Part shown: positions 24,501 to 35,537 of the stretch, piece after piece
Position numbering within the stretch: position 1 is the first letter of the stretch
How the letters are laid out: each line of letters begins with the position of its first letter
Assembly: GCF_000208865.1 (NCBI RefSeq)
Contig: NC_018395.1
Coordinates: 2,139,920-2,203,919 of the forward strand
DNA length: 64,000 bases
Reading direction: 5' to 3'
Source: Neospora caninum Liverpool
Lineage: Eukaryota; Apicomplexa; Conoidasida; Eucoccidiorida; Sarcocystidae
Translations under genes and position numbers: made by a program
The notes under the pieces: model-generated
Seen by the model: the letters and a program-made list of their open reading frames with translations, nothing else
What the model was told of the DNA's origin: nothing
Databases searched by the model: none

Positions 24501-25143
24501 GACAGATTTCTGACTGCAATCCTCTACCTGAACGAAGACTGGAAGCCCGCATGCGGTGGCTGCTTGAGGCTTTACCTTGATGATTGCCGCCTTGACGTCT
24601 CTCCGCGGTTGGGAAAGTGAGTGCGTTCGCCTTGAGCACACCCGCCTGGCCGTTGGAGCGTCAGGTTGCACGACAAATGTGATAAGGGTCTGGGACGCGA
24701 ATGGAGGCTGAGCGTTTCGGCAGCGTCAACAAAGCTGAGGGATCACCCCTGTGTATCCGAGTACCCACCTACAACTTGAGCACGCTCCGTGCTGCTGACA
24801 CTGTCCTTTTCGTTCGAAGGATGCAACACACTAAGAAAGAACCGCGCTGTTTTGTGCTGAAGCGAGCCGACGTTGTGTGTGACTGCAAATTCGGAAAGTT
24901 TTTAGAGTCTTGCGCATCGGGGAAACTCGTGGGAGCCAGCATGCAGCGCTATGCTCTTCCGGATTTTTGTGTGACGGGATGTCTTGTGATTCCATGGTGT
25001 GTACGATTTCTTTTGTGCTTGCTGGCTACAGACTGGTTGTCTTCAGGAGCGAGCAACTGGAACACAGCGTGATGCCTGTAACGTGTGCGGATCGCTACGC
25101 AATAACTTGTTGGTTCTCCGTTCGCCGTCGTGCAGCAGGTTGA
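21553..25143 (+). CDS. PHYA: PHD-type (EGL-9/Skp1-like) prolyl 4-hydroxylase, 8 exons, 268 aa
   Basis: This is a cytoplasmic Fe(II)/2-oxoglutarate dioxygenase predicted to hydroxylate a target proline using O2. In T. gondii PhyA modifies Skp1 of SCF ubiquitin ligases and PhyB affects translation elongation; the sequence fits either, and I favour PhyA. Exons: 21553-21674, 22124-22224, 22571-22682, 23307-23399, 23608-23705, 24220-24267, 24496-24616, 25032-25143. All eight phases agree. Catalytic residues are visible: H184-x-D186 in GYSAHKDA, distal H243 in SEQLEHSV, and R253 in DRYAIT, which binds 2-oxoglutarate. The core also has RFLTAILYLN and W(K)PACGGCLRLY. The N-terminal third (about 1-85) is divergent and its first two exons are the least certain; exon 2 was chosen because it alone keeps the phase. 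The sixth exon is only 48 bases and encodes the Fe-binding HxD. Confidence 0.88.
22798..22827. repeat. 15-bp direct repeat, two exact copies
   Basis: GCGGATTACAGTATT occurs twice without a spacer in the third intron of the prolyl hydroxylase gene. Confidence 0.9.
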
Positions 25144-27426
25144 TCGGGGATGGTGAAGCAATTGTGCATGTGGTCTGTGAGGCGTCCCGGATGTCGGCCT
25201 CGCCACACTATTAGTGAGTTTGCGCCGGCCAGTTCGATGTTGTCAGCGTTCGGCAATTCCAAAGCAAGGAATCTTTTACAGCACAAAAACAAGTAAAGTA
25301 GACGTACAAACGGTGCCGGACGTCATCAGTCGTCTGCTGTCAAGTGCTCCATTTCTTCTCCCCTCTTGAAAGCCATCGTCGCACGGCGTGTACAGGCAGT
25401 TTTATTGTAGCTGCGCACCGCGAGTAGTAGGGACTACCGTAGGACGCAGAGAAACCCTGAAGCCACTTTTTTCTCCCAAGCGCGTCGAGAGTGTGTGCTT
25501 CACCGGGATCCGGATAGATACCACGCTTGGATTGTTCTCGGGTTGGAGATCACTGAAAGTCTTGGTGAGAGGGTTTTTGTCGTAGGGACGCGGTATTTTG
25601 GCAATGAAGACACTTGTCAAGAGACATCACCTGAAACAGGGTGGTACGGCACCTGTGTTGCACCGGACGGTAACGCAAGGAGCCGTGTGATGCCGATGCA
25701 CAAGAAATCTTTACGGCTACGAAGCTCCACAGCATGTTGCTAGCAAACAAACATGGAGCCGCGACAGAGCAGTCTCATCGCCGAGTTCACTGCAGCGCCA
25801 ACTCCACTGCATCTCACTGTAGAACGAAGCCGCCGTGTCACTTCTGTTAGAGAGAGTTACTCCTGCCAGCCCTGATTTGGTGACAGGATTTCGGCCCATT
25901 TGTTTGTACGCAACAGCAACTGCCCCGATGTTGGCACTTTTCGTGACAGCAAGCGTGTTGCATTATGCTGACGACTCAGAAACCGATTGCTACATATACG
26001 CATGGAGCAATTATATCACTTTGCAGAATTACCCGCAAAGCGGCGGCACCATCGCGACCAAATTTTATGTTAGGCTTCTCTCCCGTAAAAAGTCCAAGGC
26101 TTTTGGGTCACCTCACGCTGGAGAGGAAACTGTTTAAATCTCCCGCCCGTCTCGGCACTTTTCTGCGTCTTTTTGTGTGTGAACGGGCTCAAAAACCAGA
26201 TATTTGATGTTGTTGTACGAAGCAACGCACAAATGCGAGAATCAAGGTATGGTACGCATACGCCAAGTAGTCTACCGGCGCGTACCGTGTGTGCACACCG
26301 TTGTCTGGTGAATTTATCACAGGTCGCGTACACGGTGTCGCGTCAACTGGAACCTCACCAGGTGTTCCCGCCGTCATGCACTGAAAAAGCTCGCCTCGAG
26401 CAGTTAAATCGAATTGCGTTAATCCGTACTTTTAAACTGCTACCCGGATTTGCACCGCGAGAGTACAAAGAACCACGCGTGCAAAACACGGCATACGAAA
26501 TTGAGAGGACCACGTGGAACACACCCACTTGGGGGGGAGGGGGGGGGTTACGAAAACCGCTTCCACCCCCCATGCTGCCCTCCTTGTTGCTTCTTTTCCT
26601 GCAGGACATGTGGTACACCTGGTGTGAGAAAATGGCTGGGTTATCGGCAGAACAGGCCGATTCTGAGACAAACCCTTGTCACTTACAGTTGTCAATTTTG
26701 TTGTGGTTAAAAATAGAGAGCACGCTGGAAATGTCGTTTCGTCCCTCAAGATTCCTGTCCGTTCTCAGGTAGATGCCGCACGTGCGGAAGTCCCTGGTCG
26801 AATGAGAGGCTGTGTTGCTGTTTGTGAAGTAGATACCCCACTGCTTTCGCGAAATTCCACTCGCAAACTTTCTTTGATCACCGACCGGAGTCACCGTGGA
26901 CGTCCAAGGTCCCTTGCCCGGCTCCCGTTTGTTGAATTGCTGCCGTGGACGGGTCCTGGATCGTTTGCGTGCATGCGGATTCTACATCCACCTGAATCAG
27001 GTAGGAGGTACGGTACGTCTGGTTTGCATTTGCCGAGTTCTCTCCCTGGAAAAGCGGTTTCTCGGTCTTTTCCCCCGTCTTCTCTGAGTCGCACACACCG
27101 AACTCTTCCCGAACGGCCGGGCACGCGACGGAGCGCCACGGAGCGCGGCCGATCCGGCTGTTTTCTCTGTTGCCCCCGTCCAAACAGGCGCAAAGCCATT
27201 AGAGCTCGCGGTTCTGCAGAAACCTTTCGTTCACCACTTTGTCTTGGCTCCGGCCTCCTCCTCTCCGGCACAGGCACCCAGAAGGCGTTCCTCTGCTTCC
27301 AGCGCCGCCTTGCCACCCCGCGGTGTGGTCCTGCATCGTCCCCCCCACCCCCCCCCTCCGGCCGGATATTTCCTCTCCGCACACCCGTTCGATTCACGTT
27401 TCTCTGGGGAGTCTGGCGCTAGAACG
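25144..27426. other. 3' flank of the hydroxylase and 5' region of ORC5
   Basis: The hydroxylase and ORC5 are both on the plus strand, so this holds the 3' UTR of one and the promoter and leader of the other. A G-run lies at 26522-26548. The ORC5 frame is open from 27244, but no ATG occurs in that frame before 27427. The last 400 bases are C/T-rich, as expected for a coccidian 5' leader. Confidence 0.55.
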
Positions 27427-30400
27427 ATGGAAGACCGAAGAGCCGCCTCTTCGCGGGACCGCCAGCAAGCTTGCGCCGCGCTGGAATCGTCGTCTGCGCT
27501 GGGAAATGGAAAGCCGGGCGTCGCCGACGGCCTCCGCGCTGCGGCTGCGCGCGCAGTGGCGGCCTCACGGCGCTCCAAGACAGGCCTGGTGGCTGCTGCC
27601 TCTCATCTGTCCGCGAATGCCGGGTCGGCCCTCTTGAATCCTCTCAAGCGCCGGCGCGTCCGCGAGCAGGGCGGGGAGGATGATTTCTGGTCGCCTTCGC
27701 CCGACTTCCAGAGTCCCGTCACTGTGGAAGCGCACACTTCTGAGATGGCCTTGCCGCGAAGGAAGGGCGAAACGGCCGAATCCCGGCGACCCGCATCGCG
27801 AGACAGTCGAGCGCCGGCTGTATGTACAGCGGCTGTGGACGGCCGCTGTACATACAGCCCAGCCGAGGCCAGCGCCCCGGAGAACGGAGGCGGCGAGAAG
27901 AAACGCAAGAAACGCCTGTCGGTCACGATGCATCCCGGGAGTCCAGAGCGCCTTTACTACGAAGCCTACGACGAGGGCGACAGAGAAGCGACAGAGGCAC
28001 ACTCGGGTACTGCGACTGCAAGGACCGGCACGCTTCTCGCATCTGCGCCTGTTCCTGGGCGAGGAGCTGCGAAGGCCGCCGGCGCACTCTCAGAACGCTT
28101 GGATCGCTATCAACGGCCCTCGAGTCAAAAAGTGGAAAGTGGTGGCGAGCTGGAAGGTTTCTCTTCCGCGAAGGTGAAGAAGGCTTCCCGAGAAGCTACG
28201 CCAAGCCGAAGACGCACCACGAGCCGAGGACCTGGCGCAGATCCCAACGAGAAGGAAAACAAGGCTCTTCAGGAGCGCAGTCCTCTCCCCTCCCTTAAGA
28301 ATCTGTATGTGCAGTTGTCAGATGATGAAGAGTCCCCGGCAGCCGGCGGACGGACCCTCCACACCTTTCCTCTCTCTGGTCACCCCCCAGGAAAAACAGA
28401 GGAACGCGGAGACGGCTCCGAGGCACCGGGGAAAGCCAGTCAAGTTCCACCCTGCGCGTCTGCCCGAGGACAGGCGCCTGTCTTTCCTTCGCTCCTAACG
28501 CATGCAGTGGCCGGCGGCTCTCGAGAAGACACCGTTAAGAATGCAGAGAGGCCGCCCGCCAGCTCCGTCTCCTCTGCGCCTTCCTTCTCCGGAGAGGGAC
28601 GGCCGCTCACCGCAGCAGAGGCGAGAGCAGGAGAGAGCGCTCAGAACACAGCCGACACACGCAGTCGGGAAATCAACGCAGCTACAAAGCAGTCAGAACA
28701 GGGAGGTGCTGATGAGCCGCCCGAGCCGCCGGCCGTGACACTGTCTGTGTCCTCGGGACTCCAGTGTGAGTTGACGCCGCCTGCGGGCGGGCAGTACGGC
28801 GCCTGCGGGGACCCAGCAGCCTTCGCGCCTTTCTCGGCCTCGATGGCGCAAGAGCCCGCTTTCACGTCGCCTTCTCTGGCTTCTGCCTCTTCCTTCCAGT
28901 CATCTTTCTCTCCGCATGCACTTGGCGCCGACCAACTGTGCCCGTTCTCGCCCTCTGCTCCGTCTCCTCGGGCCGCGCCTCTGTCTACCCTCCCGCTGGA
29001 CAGTCCGTGGCACGCCGTTCCGGCGCCGCTGCGCAAGGCCGTCGCAGAATGCATGCAAGCCTTTGGCCGCGAGCGCTCCAGGCAGCTCTCGCGTCTCGTC
29101 GCGCTCCTCGGCGACGTCGTCCACCCCGTCTCGCCCATCGAAGTTGTTGGCCTCCCGGGGACGGGCAAGTCGCACCTTCTCCTGTCTCTCTTTGGCGCGT
29201 CGGGTCTCGCGTGGGGCTACGTGGACTGCGCGGCTGCATGCGCGACTGCGGGCGCAGGTCGCCTGGCAGCTCGGCAAGCGATTTGCGGGAAACTTCTTCT
29301 CCACCTCGCGCTGCAGCTGCGGCGCGAGCTCGGCGCCGCCCTGCACAGCGTGCACGCCCTGGGTGCCTGCGCGAGGCGGAGGCGTGAATCGCCCCGCGCT
29401 TCAGAAGGCCCGCAGGAAGCGCAGGAGCGATCGAGTGCGAGGCCGCAACGCACAAAGAGCGCGTCCCCAGCTGGCCCCACCGCCGACCTCGCCGCCCCGG
29501 TCGCGCCGTCCCCGGTGTCTCCGCGCCGGGAGCCTGCCTCAGCGTCGCCATTCGCTTCCGCCGCAGCGCTCGAGCGCCTCGAGGCGGAGTTGCAAGAAAA
29601 GAAGAGTGCGCTGGACCGGCTGCTCCGGCAGATGCAGAGCGGCGGCAAGCGCTCGGCCGACACTCTGGCGTTTTCTGGGACGCTCTTCTCTGCGGGGTTC
29701 TCTGCGAATTCCGTTGAACAATTCGTCTCGCTCCTCCGGCAACTCCTGCGCTGCTCCTCCCCCCTCGCCCGCCCCTTCAGTGTTCCACTCGTGATCGACG
29801 AGGCCTTCTGCCTGGCCCAAAACATGCCCGACCTTCTGCATGCGCTGCTGCGTCTGCCCGAGCTCCTCGGCGGCGAGTCCAGTCTGGGAGGCGCACGCAG
29901 CGAGGGGTGGGGAGCGTCTCCAGAGAGCCCGCCCTGTGAGGCTGCGTCTCCAGAGAGCGAGACGGACCCGTTCGCTCCAGAGAAGACTCTGGAAGGCAAA
30001 GAGCTGGTGCTCCCCCCGCGAAATGTGTGCGTGGTCTTGGTGGGGCGCTCGCCGCTGCGCCCGGAAATCTTTGAGGGTTTGCCGCAGCCGCCGCGCGTGC
30101 ATTTCCGCGCGTATGAAGCGAACGAGTCACGCGACATCCTCGTGCGGAGCTTCCGCAGTCTGGGGCTGCCTGTTCTACGGCTCACAGCCACGCAGCAGGC
30201 GGCGCGCCGGCCAAAGACCGACTGCGAGACCCGACAGTGTACAGACACCGAGCTCAGCGCTCGAAAGAAGATCGAACAGTGGGTGTACGGACTCCTGGAA
30301 CCCGTGGAGCAGCGAACTGTCGTGGGCGTCGCGGGCAGGGAAGGCGAGGACGGTGAGACGAGCCGAGCGGCCGAGAGGGATGCCGAAGCCCGCGAGCAGG

Positions 30401-32022
30401 CAAAAGAGGCTCGTGAGGGACTCCGCGAGGACGGCTACGCGTGGGAGAGCCGCCTGGTGCTGAGGAGAATGCGGAGACGGCTTCGAGATCCACACGCGCC
30501 CGAACAGCTGGACCCGTCCACGGCGATTCACGCTGCGGAGACCGCAGGAGCGGGGAACGGAGGCGAGGCTCCGAAGGACCAAACAGAAAAGCTGCGTAGC
30601 GCCACGCCCATGCGTAGGAGCTGTGTCGAGCCGTCTCCTGGGACCGAGCTGGAGGAGGGCTCTGGCGAATACGAGAAAACGCCTTACGCGACTCGCGGGG
30701 GAAAGGACCACGCCAGGCTTTCTTCTCGATCCGAAGCTGCTGTGGCGCAAACGTGCGAGGCGGCTGCATGCGGCGTCACCGTCTCGAGCCCAGGCGAGAA
30801 CGGCGAAGGGCGTGGAGCGGCGCGCGCCCCGGAAGAAGTCGATCTCCTCCTCGACGTCGAAGTTCTCTGGTCCCACTTTGTCACGCTGTTCATCCAGGCC
30901 TTCCACCAGTCTCTCAAGAGCGACTTCCACGAGCAACGCTTCCTCTGCCGCGAGTTCTGGGGCCAAGCGATGAATCTCCTCCTGCAAGACCCGAGCGATG
31001 CAGGCATCTCTGCTCTCGCTGCAGCCGCAACGCAAGCAGCCGCAACGCAAGCAGCCGCAACGGCCTCGTCGCCGTTTTCGTTCGCTTCTGTGAGGGCCGC
31101 GTCGGTGGCGGCGGCGTCCTTCTTGGCACGCTTGTTGCATCCGCACTTCCGGGCGGCGTTGCGTCATCCGTTTTCGCACTTTCTGCCGGATCTTCAAAAC
31201 CGCCAGATTTTGGACGCAAAGAGGACGACGGTCTGGGGCGCGTCTGTGCAGGACCGACACACGGCTGCGCGGCGCCTCGAGCTTCCGCGCCTCGGGAAGG
31301 TTCTCCTGGTCGCCGCAGCTCTCGCAGCGTACACGCCGGCGAGCCGCGACAAGCGTCACTTCAACGACTGCTTCGGCAACGTCTTCCGCGTCGCGCGGCC
31401 CCGGCACGCGCCGCTGCTGCAGTCGCCCCTTCTGGCGACGGGGAGGACGGCCCGCGGGTCTCCCGCCGTGTCTTTGTCTCCCCGCAAGTCCGCCGGCAAG
31501 AGCGTCTCGGAGAAACTCGAGCAAGACTTCTTGCCGCGAGCTCTGCCGAAAACCTTCACGCTCCTCCGCTGGCTAGCTCTCGCCGAGTGTCTGGGCAGCG
31601 CGCCGGCCGCCAAGGGGCGCCAGGCGAGCATCGGCATGATGGACGCAGGCACGTGCCAGCAGATCGCGGCGTTGCTCCGCCTCGGCCTCGTGCGCATTGC
31701 GACGGGAAGTGGAAACGACGCGCGGGGGAGCGGCGGGTACGGGGCTCTCGGCGTGCTGAAGACTGCCGCGCAAACTTGGGGCAGTGAGTGGACGCAGCCG
31801 CTGGGATGGGTGCTCGGCCAGCAGCAGTTCCTCGCCGTGCATGCGCGGGGCAAATCCGACGTCTTCATGCTCGGCGCGGGGACCAGCGGCGCCGCGGGGG
31901 GAGGGTACTTGCCGGAGCTCTTCAACTCGCACGCGCGTCTCGCTCTCCACGCTCCCCTCGGCGTCGTCAAGGAGTCCGCCGACTCACTCGGAATCAACCT
32001 CGCAGAAGCGCTCGTCGGATGA
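27427..32022 (+). CDS. ORC5: Origin recognition complex subunit 5, single exon, 1531 aa
   Basis: ORC5 is an AAA+ subunit of the complex that marks replication origins and loads the MCM helicase. Walker A is GLPGTGKS at about residues 575-582, Walker B is LVIDEAF at about 788-794, and VCVVLVGRSPL near 870 fits the sensor strand. The C-terminal winged-helix part starts near residue 1291 with KVLLVAAALAAYTP..RD..HF, typical of ORC5, followed by LPKTFTLLRWLALAECL. Human ORC5 is about 435 aa; the excess is a roughly 530-residue low-complexity N-terminus and long insertions, one between Walker A and B and one (about 1020-1135) before the C-terminal domain. The start is the first ATG in the frame. 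No intron is needed, unlike all its large neighbours. The DNA is GC-rich. ORC1 is the main alternative, but no BAH domain is seen. Confidence 0.88.
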   Translation: MEDRRAASSRDRQQACAALESSSALGNGKPGVADGLRAAAARAVAASRRSKTGLVAAASHLSANAGSALLNPLKRRRVREQGGEDDFWSPSPDFQSPVTVEAHTSEMALPRRKGETAESRRPASRDSRAPAVCTAAVDGRCTYSPAEASAPENGGGEKKRKKRLSVTMHPGSPERLYYEAYDEGDREATEAHSGTATARTGTLLASAPVPGRGAAKAAGALSERLDRYQRPSSQKVESGGELEGFSSAKVKKASREATPSRRRTTSRGPGADPNEKENKALQERSPLPSLKNLYVQLSDDEESPAAGGRTLHTFPLSGHPPGKTEERGDGSEAPGKASQVPPCASARGQAPVFPSLLTHAVAGGSREDTVKNAERPPASSVSSAPSFSGEGRPLTAAEARAGESAQNTADTRSREINAATKQSEQGGADEPPEPPAVTLSVSSGLQCELTPPAGGQYGACGDPAAFAPFSASMAQEPAFTSPSLASASSFQSSFSPHALGADQLCPFSPSAPSPRAAPLSTLPLDSPWHAVPAPLRKAVAECMQAFGRERSRQLSRLVALLGDVVHPVSPIEVVGLPGTGKSHLLLSLFGASGLAWGYVDCAAACATAGAGRLAARQAICGKLLLHLALQLRRELGAALHSVHALGACARRRRESPRASEGPQEAQERSSARPQRTKSASPAGPTADLAAPVAPSPVSPRREPASASPFASAAALERLEAELQEKKSALDRLLRQMQSGGKRSADTLAFSGTLFSAGFSANSVEQFVSLLRQLLRCSSPLARPFSVPLVIDEAFCLAQNMPDLLHALLRLPELLGGESSLGGARSEGWGASPESPPCEAASPESETDPFAPEKTLEGKELVLPPRNVCVVLVGRSPLRPEIFEGLPQPPRVHFRAYEANESRDILVRSFRSLGLPVLRLTATQQAARRPKTDCETRQCTDTELSARKKIEQWVYGLLEPVEQRTVVGVAGREGEDGETSRAAERDAEAREQAKEAREGLREDGYAWESRLVLRRMRRRLRDPHAPEQLDPSTAIHAAETAGAGNGGEAPKDQTEKLRSATPMRRSCVEPSPGTELEEGSGEYEKTPYATRGGKDHARLSSRSEAAVAQTCEAAACGVTVSSPGENGEGRGAARAPEEVDLLLDVEVLWSHFVTLFIQAFHQSLKSDFHEQRFLCREFWGQAMNLLLQDPSDAGISALAAAATQAAATQAAATASSPFSFASVRAASVAAASFLARLLHPHFRAALRHPFSHFLPDLQNRQILDAKRTTVWGASVQDRHTAARRLELPRLGKVLLVAAALAAYTPASRDKRHFNDCFGNVFRVARPRHAPLLQSPLLATGRTARGSPAVSLSPRKSAGKSVSEKLEQDFLPRALPKTFTLLRWLALAECLGSAPAAKGRQASIGMMDAGTCQQIAALLRLGLVRIATGSGNDARGSGGYGALGVLKTAAQTWGSEWTQPLGWVLGQQQFLAVHARGKSDVFMLGAGTSGAAGGGYLPELFNSHARLALHAPLGVVKESADSLGINLAEALVG
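27816..27859. repeat. Perfect inverted repeat, 18-bp arms, 8-bp loop, inside ORC5
   Basis: The left arm 27816-27833 is GGCTGTATGTACAGCGGC and the right arm 27842-27859 is its exact reverse complement, with TGTGGACG between. It lies in the low-complexity N-terminal coding part of ORC5 and would form a strong hairpin in DNA or mRNA. Confidence 0.95.
31021..31062. repeat. 15-bp in-frame tandem repeat in ORC5
   Basis: GCAGCCGCAACGCAA is repeated about 2.8 times and encodes an AAATQ-type stretch. The unit is a multiple of three, so copy-number change would not break the frame. Confidence 0.9.
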
Positions 32023-35000
32023 GAAAACAGACGAAACTAGGAGAGAACAGGAAGGAGAGAAAGAACATGGAAGAAGAGAAGAGGAAGGGAAAAGGAGAAG
32101 AAGAGAAGGGGGAAGGCGAACGACTCTAGAGCCTTATGAGACAACGCGACGTTGGCGGCTTGCCCGCGAGACGAGGAACTGGCTGTTCGTGTCGCTTTCT
32201 CTCTACCGACGGGGAGTTCGCATGCCTGTGTGACGGACCGCCGCTTACATTCAGGCCTGTGCGTGTTGATGCTTCTCACAAAAAGCCGAGTCGGCAACCT
32301 GCAGCTTTTTGTCTTTCTCGCTGCTTCTTCTTAAGACCGATTCCCAGCTCTATGTGACGCGAAATCAAAGGCGACGCTCTCCCCTTTCCGACAGGCGCCA
32401 TGGGCATGCAGGATTCGCGGGCGTTTGGCACGAAACTGCTTCACGCGGACAGATCGTTTCATCTGCCCCGGAGATTTTTGCACCCCTCGTCTCTCCCCCC
32501 CCCCCCCCCCTGCGAACTGGGAACTGCTGCGCTGCCGTCCTGACAACGTGTGCTCGGACGCAGCGACAGGAAGGAGAGAGGAACGAGAGATTCAAGACTG
32601 CCAAGAGGGAGAGAGAAGCGAGACGCAGGACTGCGGGACCGTCTCTTCAGTTTCAAACGTCTGTTTCTCCCGAACTACCTGTAGACACACATGACAGTGA
32701 TGTTTGTATTTCAAAGGGGATACGGTAGTGGCGCGTTTCTCTCTGCGGGCGTGGATTCCCTGTTTCGAGCCCGTGCCGTGTGAACAGGTGAGCACGTGGC
32801 GTGCATGTCTCAGGTGCCAGAGCGTTTTGCGTTTTGTGTGTTTCTGCGAAAACTCTTTGCACGCCTTTTCTGAAGCAGATACGCGAATGAGTCGCACCCC
32901 CCTCCCCCTCCAAGGCACACGGGCGAGGAAAGAAAAGTGAGAGAGGCACAGACGCCGCGACGCCAAAAACACCGGAGGGGAGAGAACGCAGGAGATACAG
33001 AGATGCAGCTTCCATGCGAGAAGAGAGAGGAACTGTGGCACTACACCAGGCGCACTCATTCATTCGAGGGAGAACTCGACGGGGTGCATCCTTTGCGTGC
33101 ACTTCCAAGAGGGAAGAGCACGCCCGGTCTCCAGGCACTGGCAAGGGAAACAGTCGCGTGAAGCAAACGATTCTCCGCGTCTCATCCCTCTCTCGCCGTC
33201 CTAGTGTGCTCGTCCTCCAGCCACACAGAGCGCCGTGCATGCACTCAAGTCCGCATGTACTCCAGACTATACACTCTCCGGCGCCAACTGAACTCACCCG
33301 AGACACCTTTCCTTTCACCCGTTTGGCCAGCGTCAAGAACCGAGCTGTCACCGCAAATGCATACCTACATATATATGCATATATATACATATGCGTGTAC
33401 TGAGCGAGGAGGATTGCACGTGATTCAGAGGGACAGCAAGTGTGACTCGCCGAGCCGGCGCGCGCGCGACGTGCAAAATCTTCTGTAGGGGCGAAGGCCT
33501 GGGCAGAGCTTCGCAAGTTTCCCGGGCGGTCCGACCTTTCTTTCCTTGGTGCCCGACCTCAGTTGCTAGGTTTGTGCGTTCACCTGCACGCGTCGACGCC
33601 GACATTTCGCTCACTGTCTCGCACTGTGTATGTGCGTGCACGAGCTTAGTGCAAACGTGCTCTGTCGCTGGTGAGTTTTTTGCAAAGATGGCGAGTCGAG
33701 AGACGTTTCCTGTTCGCGTTTCTCTCCTTTGGCAAAGAGAGCGGCGTTTTCAGACGCTAGCTGCTGACTGCACACCTGACGCGCGGTCTTGTCTTTTTTT
33801 CGCCCCGCGTCGACACGGTGCGGAGTTCGATTTCTCGGGGTGTATCGACACCTCGATGCGGCGGCGTCGTCTTCTCTTGTTATTGAACGAGATTTAGTGA
33901 ATCGTTTTTCCCTTATCGACTCGGATCCGAACCACGAACCACTTCTTTCCTCTTCCCGTGCCCTCCCCTTTGTTGCCTCTCCGAAAACAGGGGGGCTCTT
34001 CTGTCGACTGTGCAGGAGCAAAAAAACAATTCAGGCCGAATTTCTCCCCATCGATTCACAGCAAGAGAAAACGACTCCTCTAACGCGCATGCTGCCTTCC
34101 CTTGTTTGTCTTTCTCAAATCTGCGAGTTTTCGCTCTCGCGCGAAGAAGGGGAAGCCGGCAGACAGCTCAGGTGTTTATCGATGATCGCCGAAAGCTGAG
34201 GATGATCGAAGCCAACTCGGGCGTAGGCGTCCTACACACACCGACACAGTCGGAAACACGAGCCACACAAGAAACGTGAGAAAAGGCAGAGAAAACACGG
34301 CGAAAGAAAACGGAGAGAGGACAAAGGGGAAAGAGACAGACCAGCCAGAGGAGAGAGAGAGAGAGGGGGAGAAGAGAGAGGGAAGGAAGAGAAAGGACAA
34401 TGAAGAGACGCGATTGAAATAGGGGGTACAAAAATACGAACTTGGACGTGGCAAAGCACCTGGGTAAAGATGTACAGACACAAGGTGCAAAGAAACACAT
34501 TGGATAGACGCTCGTCGCAAGATCAATACACGTTATACCAACGGCCTCGCTGCTGGCGGGTTGAGCAATCTATGAAGAGCTCTTTTCCCCTGCACGTGTG
34601 TCAAAGCCATGAGCATAAACCGTTGAGTGCTTTGTTCGCAGCACTCGAAACCTGCTGACCGCTTTCGCACTCTACTCTTCTCTCTCTCCCAAGATTTGTA
34701 TTCACTTGCGCATAGATGTGTACATACGCCTTTTCACGCGCAGACAGGGATACACAAAACGCGGAGAAATGGGAAGAAGGCTCTCCGCGAACGGACCTTG
34801 AGAGACTGCAAATCCCAGACGAACGCGCGTTCCAGTCCCTGCAAGAAGGAAGGCAGAGACGCGCCACCCCAGGAGGAAAAGGCTGAGTGGTCCGCACCGG
34901 CGTGTCGCCTCGCGGCGAGAGCGCATGCAACGAGCCCAGAAAAGAAGGCTTCTAAGAGGAACGTGGCAAAGTTAGAGAAAGAGGGAGCAGAAGCAATTGC

Positions 35001-35408
35001 GAGAGATCTTTTCCCCAGTGACCCGGGTGTACAGACACTCGAGTGACTCCTGGTCTGGAGAGGCCGGTAGCAATTCACAGCTGCCTGCGCCTCACCTCTT
35101 TGCGTTTTTCCTTGCTACCCCCTCTCCCTTTCCCGTTCCCCTTCGTTCGTTTGCTGCTCTTTGCTCGGCCAGCCTTCTTCTCGCCGTCTCTCGCACCGCT
35201 TTTCTTTCGACTTTCCCTTTCGGCTGTTTTTGTGCTGGTGTTTGTGCTCTGTGCTTCTTCAACGTCGCCACCCTTTCCCACGTTCCAGTTCCAGTTTCTT
35301 GTTGTGTCTGTGGAGGTCGCTAAGTCTCTTATTCTCGTCCCTCTCTTTCTCGCTTTTCTCCTTCCCTGTCTTCCCTATATTTCCTTTCTCTCTTTTTCCT
35401 CGCCTTAC
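32023..35408. other. Convergent 3' region between ORC5 and the organellar RNA-binding protein gene
   Basis: It begins with a purine-rich ORC5 3' flank (about 32030-32130) and includes a poly-C run at 32496-32510. No domain is recognised on either strand. The minus strand from about 35080 to 34700 has an open frame (FATFLLEAFFSGLV) that could be a further exon of the neighbouring minus-strand gene, but splice evidence is weak. GA-rich DNA at 34280-34400 looks non-coding. Confidence 0.45.
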
Positions 35409-35537
35409 GTCTGAGCAGAAGAAGTTTCCGGCTGCCTCGAAGAAAGCCTCGTGCCGAACCGCCATCCGCCCGAGAGCGCCGACCACGGGCACGAGGTGCA
35501 ACGCAGTGAGCTCGATGCATGCATGCGCCTTCTCCTG
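35409..35537 (-). CDS. Probable additional exon of the heptatricopeptide-like gene (43 codons)
   Basis: The acceptor CCCCCAG|CAG at 35538 and donor GAC|GTAAGG at 35408 enclose 43 codons, phase 0 on both sides. The peptide contains LVPVVGALGRMAVRHEAFF, which fits the repeat pattern of the protein encoded upstream (hydrophobic pair, A-L-G, basic, E.FF). It therefore probably belongs to the same transcript, but I could not establish which upstream exon joins it. If real, the stop codon I used at 36104 is not the true end of that gene. Confidence 0.45.

Noticed and set aside
30175..31524. Minus-strand open frame of 449 codons
   Set aside because: It lies wholly opposite the ORC5 coding sequence and reflects GC-rich third positions; no motif on this strand.
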